Under the pieces are notes generated by a model, which saw nothing but the letters and a program-made list of their open reading frames with translations, was not told the origin of the DNA and made no database searches. A program made the translations under genes and the position numbers. 11,261 bases of DNA from Chloroflexota bacterium (lineage in GTDB: Bacteria > Chloroflexota > Dormibacteria > CF-121), in NCBI GenBank assembly GCA_005889395.1, contig VBFX01000127.1, forward strand, positions 1-11,261, read 5' to 3'. Below, one piece after another: positions 7,266 through 11,261 of this stretch (positions within the stretch are counted from its first letter, which is position 1; each line of letters begins with the position of its first letter).

Positions 7266-7341
7266 GCGGGAGTAGCTCAGTTGGTAGAGCGCAACGTTGC
7301 CAACGTTGAGGTCGCGAGTTCGAGACTCGTCTCCCGCTCCA
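7266..7341 (+). tRNA. tRNA-Gly(GCC)
   Basis: A complete cloverleaf is visible. The acceptor stem is GCGGGAG (7266-7272) with CTCCCGC (7331-7337), and the D stem GCTC/GAGC surrounds AGTTGGTA. The anticodon stem CAACG/CGTTG holds loop TTGCCAA with anticodon GCC at 7299-7301, decoding GGC and GGU. The variable loop is AGGTC, and the T arm GCGAG-TTCGAGA-CTCGT contains the TTCGA signature. The discriminator is T7338 and CCA is encoded (7339-7341). No intron is present. A perfect TATAAT lies upstream and an intrinsic terminator downstream, so it is a single-gene transcription unit. Confidence 0.97.
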
Positions 7342-7395
7342 AGAACGCAACGCCCTGAAGCAGCTCCTCGAAGTAGGGAGCCCAACCGGGTCGAG

Positions 7396-7425
7396 GCCGG
7401 ACCGCGATGATGGTCCGGTCTTTTT
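7396..7425 (+). terminator. Intrinsic terminator after tRNA-Gly
   Basis: CCGGACC (7397-7403) pairs perfectly with GGTCCGG (7412-7418) across an eight-base loop, extended by one G-U pair, and is followed by TCTTTTT. It lies about 55 bases beyond the encoded CCA and would end the tRNA precursor. Confidence 0.88.
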
Positions 7426-7452
7426 ACCTGGATCTCCGATAGGATTCCCGAG

Positions 7453-7722
7453 TTGAACGAGACGTTGGAAACCCGCCAGTTCTGTTCGTTCTGTCGCAAG
7501 AGCTACCTTGAGTCGGAATCGCGTGTGGCAAGCGGTCCTGGAGGAACGATTTGTGAGTCTTGCCTCAAGCTCTGTGAAGAGGTCCTTGCGGAGCAGAAAG
7601 GGCCACCTGTCCTGCAATATCGGACTTCTGTGCCTTCTGCGGCCGGAGATACAGCGAGGTTAATGGCCGAATGGTGGGAGGACCCAATGTCAGCATTTGC
7701 GAGGATGACGTCGTCGAGTTGA
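7453..7722 (+). CDS. Stand-alone ClpX-type C4 zinc-finger protein
   Basis: This 89-aa protein consists mainly of the zinc-binding module otherwise found at the N-terminus of the ClpX unfoldase. CSFC (Cys11, Cys14) and CESC (Cys34, Cys37) frame a SGPGGTIC turn that closely follows the ClpX pattern. In ClpX this module dimerises and binds substrates or adaptors such as SspB. Here no AAA+ domain follows; the remaining 50 residues (an acidic stretch, then a Ser/Ala-rich tail) resemble nothing I recognise. The start is TTG at 7453, preceded by AGGA at 7441-7444 with acceptable spacing. It lies just after the tRNA terminator and ends 68 bases before the next gene. The domain is clear; the role is unknown, perhaps a small adaptor or a zinc ribbon that binds nucleic acid or protein. 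Confidence 0.8.
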   Translation: MNETLETRQFCSFCRKSYLESESRVASGPGGTICESCLKLCEEVLAEQKGPPVLQYRTSVPSAAGDTARLMAEWWEDPMSAFARMTSSS

Positions 7723-7790
7723 GACGTGGGTGGGGCACCGCCACCCGAAGCGCATAAATAGCGAGACCCGGCCTTAAAGGAGAAGTGCCA

Positions 7791-8234
7791 ATGCCCGCAA
7801 CAAAGAAGCCCACCCGCCGTGCTGCCTCCAACGTATTCACCGCGGAAGAGAAGGCGGCTATGAAGGAGTTGATCAAGGAACGAAAGGCGAGTGGCAACAA
7901 GGCAGAGGCCGAAGCTGACTGCCTGGCGAAGATCGCCGAGATGCCGCCGTCCGATCGCACAATCGCCCAACGGCTCCACAAACTCATCGCCTCGAACGCA
8001 CCCCAGCTTGCACCCAAGACCTGGTACGGGATGCCCGCATACGCCAGAGACGGCAACGTCGTCTGTTTCTTCCAAAGCGCCGCAAAATTCAAGGCGCGTT
8101 ACGCCACTCTCGGGTTCACCGATAAGGCCAATATCGACGATGGCGAGATGTGGCCAACGTACTACGGGATCAAGACCTTGACAGCCGCCCACGAGGCGAA
8201 GATCGCCAAGCTAGTGATGAAAGCGGTCAGCTGA
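7791..8234 (+). CDS. DUF1801 (YdhG/YdeI-like) domain protein
   Basis: This 147-aa soluble protein carries a DUF1801 domain. The N-terminus is basic (residues 4-10 KKPTRR-like) and followed by a helix with many Lys and Glu. The conserved part begins around residue 52 (PPSDRTIAQRLHKLI), followed by the signature WYGMPAY (78-84), then NVVCFFQSAAKFKARYATLGF and a DDGEMWPTYYGIKTLT segment. The Bacillus relative YdhG has been described as a frataxin-like iron chaperone, but most family members are uncharacterised, so the function should stay open. ATG 7791 is preferred to GTG 7785 because AGGAG at 7778-7782 is spaced eight bases from it. No signal peptide or membrane segment is visible. Confidence 0.87.
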   Translation: MPATKKPTRRAASNVFTAEEKAAMKELIKERKASGNKAEAEADCLAKIAEMPPSDRTIAQRLHKLIASNAPQLAPKTWYGMPAYARDGNVVCFFQSAAKFKARYATLGFTDKANIDDGEMWPTYYGIKTLTAAHEAKIAKLVMKAVS

Positions 8235-8267
8235 ACAGCAACCGGCCGCGCATGGCCGGAGACGACT

Positions 8268-8684
8268 ATGGGAACAGCAGCTGGCGGGAGGTTGGGACAA
8301 GTGGTCGCCGCAGGTGAAAGCTATCGCGGCAAGCACGGGTTGGCATATACGCCAGGAGTGAGCGCCGAGAGTGTGGGATCGCAGCACCTGTGGCTGGAAT
8401 CCGTCGTGATCCCGCCCGGTAGTCGAACCAAGGCTCATGTGCACGAAAGCCACGAATCGGCCTTCTATCTCATCGCCGGCGAAGAGGTCGAGCTCTCGAC
8501 GGGCGAACGGCTGGAGCACAAGTCTGCGGCGCATCCCGGCGACTATCTCTACATTCCGGCCGGCGTCCCTCACGCGGCGGTGAATCGCACGGCCACTCCG
8601 GCAGACGCGGTTGGGGCACGGACCGACCCTAGCGAACAGGAGAGCGTGGTCCTCCGTCCCGAGCTCGACTCAAGGGTCCCCTAG
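8268..8684 (+). CDS. Cupin-domain protein
   Basis: This 138-aa protein is a single-domain cupin, a small beta-barrel that usually binds one metal ion. Motif 1 is PPGSRTKAHVHESHESAFYL with likely ligands His57, His59 and Glu63, and motif 2 is PGDYLYIPAGVPHAAVN with His102. All four usual ligands are thus present. The start ATG at 8268 is preceded by GGAG (8258-8261) at a short spacing. It lies 33 bases after the DUF1801 gene and a few bases before the FAD oxidase, so it may share a transcript with both. Cupins of this kind serve as sugar isomerases, dioxygenases or sensors; the sequence does not say which. Confidence 0.88.
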   Translation: MGTAAGGRLGQVVAAGESYRGKHGLAYTPGVSAESVGSQHLWLESVVIPPGSRTKAHVHESHESAFYLIAGEEVELSTGERLEHKSAAHPGDYLYIPAGVPHAAVNRTATPADAVGARTDPSEQESVVLRPELDSRVP

Positions 8685-8700
8685 AAACGTGAGCGACTTC

Positions 8701-10068
8701 ATGGCCTTGAAGTCGGCCATCTCGGGTCGGGTCATCGAACCTCAGGACTTCGAGTACGAGCGAGCGCGGCGTGTGTGGAACGGGATGATCGACCGGCGGC
8801 CTGCAGCGATCGCTCGTTGTGTGACGGTTGGCGACGTTATCGCGTGTATAGAAGCTGCGCGCTCTGATCGTCTGCCGGTGGCAATCCGAGGGGGCGGGCA
8901 CAATATCGCCGGCAACGCGGTCTGCGACGGGGGGCTGGTCATCGATCTGTCTCTCATGAAACAGATTGTTGTCGACCCGAAAGCCCAAACAGTTCGAGCG
9001 GGCGGAGGCGTGCTATGGGGTGAACTCGATGCCTCAACCCAGCAATATGGCTTGGCGACCACCGGAGGTCTTATGTCCACGACCGGAATTGCCGGTTTTA
9101 CCCTGGGCGGTGGGCTTGGGCACCTGATGCGGAGTTATGGACTTGCATGCGACAACCTGCTATCAGCCCAGATCGTGACGGCGGCCGGCCGCCTCTTAAC
9201 GGTCAACCGCACCGAGAATCATGATCTCTATTGGGCCCTCCGCGGGGGCGGCGGCAACTTCGGGGTGGTGACCTCGCTCGAATTCCAGCTGCACTCCGTT
9301 GGTCCGGTTCTTGTCGGCGGCAGCGTCTTCCACCCGCTCTCAGCCGAGACGCTCCGTTTCTACCGCAACTTCATGACGAGCGCGCCTGACGCACTGATCG
9401 TGTACACGGGACTGGGTCGCGGTCCGGATGGGGTAGCGCGGGTGGGCATGCGGGCAGTTTTCAATGGACCTCTCAACGATGGGGAAGAGGTGCTTCGGCC
9501 GTTGCGCAGCTTCGGATCCCCGATCGTGGATGACATCCGGCCACGGCCCTATTTGGAAGTTCAGCGACTCGTCGATCCGTCCTTTCCCCCCGGAAGGCGC
9601 AATTACTGGAAGGCGCATTTTCTTACCGAGCTGAGCGATGATGCGATCATCCTCGCCGTTGAAGCGTTTCGGCGGGCTCCGTCTCGCTATTCGAGCATCG
9701 CGTTAGAGCCCATGGGTGGATCAATAGCAAGGGTAGGCGTCACTGAGACCGCATTCAGCCACCGCGCTGCGAGGTACAGTCTCCTCATCCTGGCCGGATG
9801 GGAAGACGCCTCGGAAACCGAGGCAAATGTTTTGTGGGCGCGCGAACTTTGGGGTCGGTTGCAACCGATGGCCGCCGCTGGTGTTTACGTGAACTACCTC
9901 GGCGGAGAAGGAGAGCAGCGTGTCCGGGACGCCTATGGTCCCAACCTTGCTCGCCTGTCCGAGATCAAGAGCAAGTACGATCCGGAGAACTTCTTTCGGA
10001 TGAACCAGAACATTCGACCTGCCTCGGCCGAAGGTCTTGCGAGCGGAAGCAGTCACGCGCACCGATAG
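8701..10068 (+). CDS. Berberine-bridge-type FAD-linked oxidoreductase
   Basis: This 455-aa flavoenzyme belongs to the FAD-binding_4/BBE family, which oxidises alcohols, sugars or secondary-metabolite ring systems using O2. The N-terminal PCMH-type FAD fold includes RGGGHN (63-68), whose His67 is the expected 8-alpha-histidyl FAD attachment site. The GIAGFTLGGGLG segment (129-140) has Ala131 where doubly linked enzymes carry the second (cysteinyl) attachment, so a single covalent link is expected. A further glycine-rich stretch is RGGGGNFGVVTS. The C-terminal BBE domain ends with YVNYLGGEGEQ and YDPENFFRMNQNI, typical of the family. Starts at ATG 8701, GTG 8689 or TTG 8611 are possible; 8701 gives the usual length, while 8689 would place the start five bases after the cupin stop. 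There is no convincing Shine-Dalgarno. No secretion signal is seen. Confidence 0.93.
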   Translation: MALKSAISGRVIEPQDFEYERARRVWNGMIDRRPAAIARCVTVGDVIACIEAARSDRLPVAIRGGGHNIAGNAVCDGGLVIDLSLMKQIVVDPKAQTVRAGGGVLWGELDASTQQYGLATTGGLMSTTGIAGFTLGGGLGHLMRSYGLACDNLLSAQIVTAAGRLLTVNRTENHDLYWALRGGGGNFGVVTSLEFQLHSVGPVLVGGSVFHPLSAETLRFYRNFMTSAPDALIVYTGLGRGPDGVARVGMRAVFNGPLNDGEEVLRPLRSFGSPIVDDIRPRPYLEVQRLVDPSFPPGRRNYWKAHFLTELSDDAIILAVEAFRRAPSRYSSIALEPMGGSIARVGVTETAFSHRAARYSLLILAGWEDASETEANVLWARELWGRLQPMAAAGVYVNYLGGEGEQRVRDAYGPNLARLSEIKSKYDPENFFRMNQNIRPASAEGLASGSSHAHR

Positions 10069-10072
10069 CTGA

Positions 10073-10116
10073 GTGGGCACTGAGCGGGAAACGCTCGTGT
10101 CCCGCTTCAGTACCAC
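10073..10116. terminator. Probable bidirectional hairpin terminator
   Basis: ACTGAGCGGGA (10079-10089) pairs with TCCCGCTTCAGT (10100-10111, one bulged T), and the stem extends outward with GTGG/CCAC. It lies between the convergent FAD-oxidase and YecM-like genes. No T-run follows on either side, so it may slow polymerase rather than act as a classical terminator. The same bases overlap the tRNA-end-like sequence listed below. Confidence 0.5.
10094..10109 (+). repeat. Imperfect copy of the tRNA-Gly 3' end
   Basis: CTCGTGTCCCGCTTCA matches the last 16 bases of the tRNA-Gly including its CCA (7326-7341, CTCGTCTCCCGCTCCA) at 14 positions, in the same orientation. Together the two would bracket 2.75 kb of accessory-type genes, as the att sites of an element inserted in a tRNA gene do. 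No integrase is visible and the match overlaps a hairpin of similar sequence, so chance is quite possible. Confidence 0.3.
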
Positions 10117-10188
10117 TCTATTCAGGACCACTTCGCGGAAGAAGGGGGTCCAGTCAGGGTGCGGCACCGCGACAACTCCCGCGGCAGA

Positions 10189-10719
10189 TCAGTCGATCGC
10201 ATGGTGAAACCCGTCGAATGGCCGACCCTCCGCCACGAGTACGTCGTGAAGCGAGAGGTCATAGAACTTCACGTTCGTATGGTCCTCAAAGGCGATGTAC
10301 CAGGGCTGGCAGATCTCGCTCTGGTATTGCCGACCGGTGAATGCGGCCGCGTGTGCCGCCGCGAACGCCTCGAAGTCGTCGGTGACGACGATGCCGACAT
10401 GCTCGAGACCCATTTGGTAGACGTTCTGATGGGGCGGCGGGATCAACTCGATGAGCGAGACCGGCACGCCAGGTTCGACGTGGATCGGCTCGCGGAGCAG
10501 CAGCTTCGAGATCGGCCGGCCGTTCCAGACGTTCTCGACGTTCGCGACGCAGAACGCCTCGATCCGCTCCCGGACGACGAGGTACGCGTCGAGCGTCTCC
10601 GTCCGGAAGGCGAGGTGGCTGAGCGGGTAGCCCGCGATCGAGATGCCGAGCGCGGCGAGTCTCGCCTTCTGCTGGGCGAAGAAGGCCGCGTAGTCGCCGA
10701 TGATCTCGTCCATCGCCAT
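10189..10719 (-). CDS. YecM-like VOC superfamily protein
   Basis: This 176-aa protein resembles Escherichia coli YecM, a member of the vicinal-oxygen-chelate (glyoxalase/dioxygenase) fold with unknown activity. Shared features are a His-containing first strand (SHLAFR, 34-39), NGRPI (66-70), a SLIELIPPP strand with Glu91, the EHVGIVV strand with Glu106-His107, and a VKFYDLS strand near the C-terminus. These His and Glu residues could form a metal site, as expected for VOC proteins. The ATG at 10719 is chosen over a GTG 48 bases upstream because the extra residues are low-complexity and overlap the preceding gene; an ATG six bases downstream is also possible. No clear Shine-Dalgarno. It lies 23 bases after the stop of the toroid-protein gene and is probably co-transcribed with it. 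Confidence 0.85.
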   Translation of the reverse strand: MAMDEIIGDYAAFFAQQKARLAALGISIAGYPLSHLAFRTETLDAYLVVRERIEAFCVANVENVWNGRPISKLLLREPIHVEPGVPVSLIELIPPPHQNVYQMGLEHVGIVVTDDFEAFAAAHAAAFTGRQYQSEICQPWYIAFEDHTNVKFYDLSLHDVLVAEGRPFDGFHHAID

Positions 10720-10742
10720 CGTCGCAGTATCGCTCGCGCCAC

Positions 10743-11261
10743 CTACACCACGGGCCGAGCTCTCCACGGCGGCCCTCCAGCTTCGTTGATGTCACGCCGG
10801 TCGGCCAGCTCTGATGGATCCGTGCGCTTCTCGCGCAGACCGCGCTTGACCAGCTCGCGGGTTTCGTACCAACGGAGGACCCGCAGTGCGCGAAGTGTGT
10901 TCCACCGGCTGGGCCGACCATCGCCGTCCTCGAGCGCGAAGTGGACCGCCCCGGGATGGGTGTTCTCCAGAGGCCATGTGCCGTCAGACTGCCGCTTGGA
11001 TCGGAGCAAATCAATCGCTTCGTCCATGCGCAGGTCCGGCGGATCCCCAGCCGCTCGGAAGTACTCCAGAGCACGCAGCACGTCGTAGTGCCAGCGGGTG
11101 GGGAACGAGAATTTCAGCCAGGCCGGGTCGACCACGGCGCCGCTGCTCTTACGCCGGAACAACTTCCGTTCGAGGAGGTACTCCTCACCCCGGCGGCGAG
11201 TCGCGATGGATTCCGCCGAGCCGCCAGTTGCGCGCTCGTGGGCCAACAGCCCTTCCAGGAC
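10743..11261 (-). CDS. Squalene-cyclase-like alpha/alpha-toroid protein, C-terminal part
   Basis: The frame is open from the window edge, so the N-terminus is missing; 172 residues are visible. The sequence shows helical-barrel repeats seen in prenyltransferase/squalene-oxidase-repeat proteins: PTRWHYDVLRALEYFRAAG, the QW-like RSKRQSDGTWPLENTHPG, and SRWNTLRALRVLRWYE. Similar uncharacterised proteins are common in Actinobacteria and Chloroflexota. The catalytic DxDD-type motif of true squalene-hopene cyclases would lie outside this part, so enzyme activity cannot be assigned, and many relatives are non-cyclase. After the last repeat a charged tail (KRGLREKRTDPSELADRRD) ends at TAG 10743. The YecM-like gene follows 23 bases later on the same strand. 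Confidence 0.75.
   Translation of the reverse strand, partial: VLEGLLAHERATGGSAESIATRRRGEEYLLERKLFRRKSSGAVVDPAWLKFSFPTRWHYDVLRALEYFRAAGDPPDLRMDEAIDLLRSKRQSDGTWPLENTHPGAVHFALEDGDGRPSRWNTLRALRVLRWYETRELVKRGLREKRTDPSELADRRDINEAGGPPWRARPVV

Noticed and set aside
10159..11088. 309-codon + strand frame
   Set aside because: It runs antisense to the YecM-like and toroid genes, whose conserved motifs are clear on the - strand; the + translation is charged low-complexity sequence.
1..11261. CRISPR arrays, insertion sequences, integrases, phage or toxin-antitoxin genes
   Set aside because: Looked for on both strands; no regularly spaced repeats, transposase or recombinase motifs were seen.

Overview
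GC-rich bacterial chromosome segment with 12 protein-coding loci (two damaged or unusual, one cut by the window edge) and one tRNA. The organism is most likely a soil or environmental member of Chloroflexota or a related GC-rich Terrabacteria phylum such as Dormibacterota. The clues are a Gram-positive-type LexA box (GAAC-N4-GTTC), a Bacillus-like mrfA-mrfB pair, an N-terminal rhodanese on MoeB, and genes that appear to lack Shine-Dalgarno leaders. The phylum is an inference; no rRNA or marker protein is present.

Left block (63-2380, + strand): a rhodanese-MoeB fusion overlaps by one base with a PIG-L/LmbE zinc deacetylase. Directly after the deacetylase stop codon, in the same frame, lies a small conserved-looking alpha/beta-barrel domain with no normal start before its first strand. 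A strong intrinsic terminator closes this block.

Central block (2381-5935, + strand): the two genes of the MrfAB (YprA/YprB) DNA-repair pathway, overlapping by four bases. MrfA is a DUF1998 helicase with a C-terminal cysteine cluster; MrfB is a DEDD-type exonuclease with a TPR-like tail. A perfect 14-bp palindromic SOS box sits between the predicted -35 and -10 elements, and the ATG lies about where transcription should start. This implies a LexA-repressed, leaderless mrfAB operon and is the most interesting signal in the window.

Middle (5936-7425): a convergent, frameshifted EnvC-like gene (signal peptide, coiled coil, LytM/M23 domain) on the - strand, then a divergent tRNA-Gly(GCC) with a perfect TATAAT box and its own terminator.

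Right block (7426-10116, + strand): a stand-alone ClpX-type zinc finger, a DUF1801 protein, a cupin and a berberine-bridge-type FAD oxidase. This looks like accessory gene content. It ends at a hairpin containing a 14/16 match to the 3' end of the tRNA-Gly, which might mark an old integration boundary. Last (10189-11261, - strand) come a YecM-like VOC protein and, upstream of it, the C-terminal part of a squalene-cyclase-like alpha/alpha-toroid protein that runs off the window.
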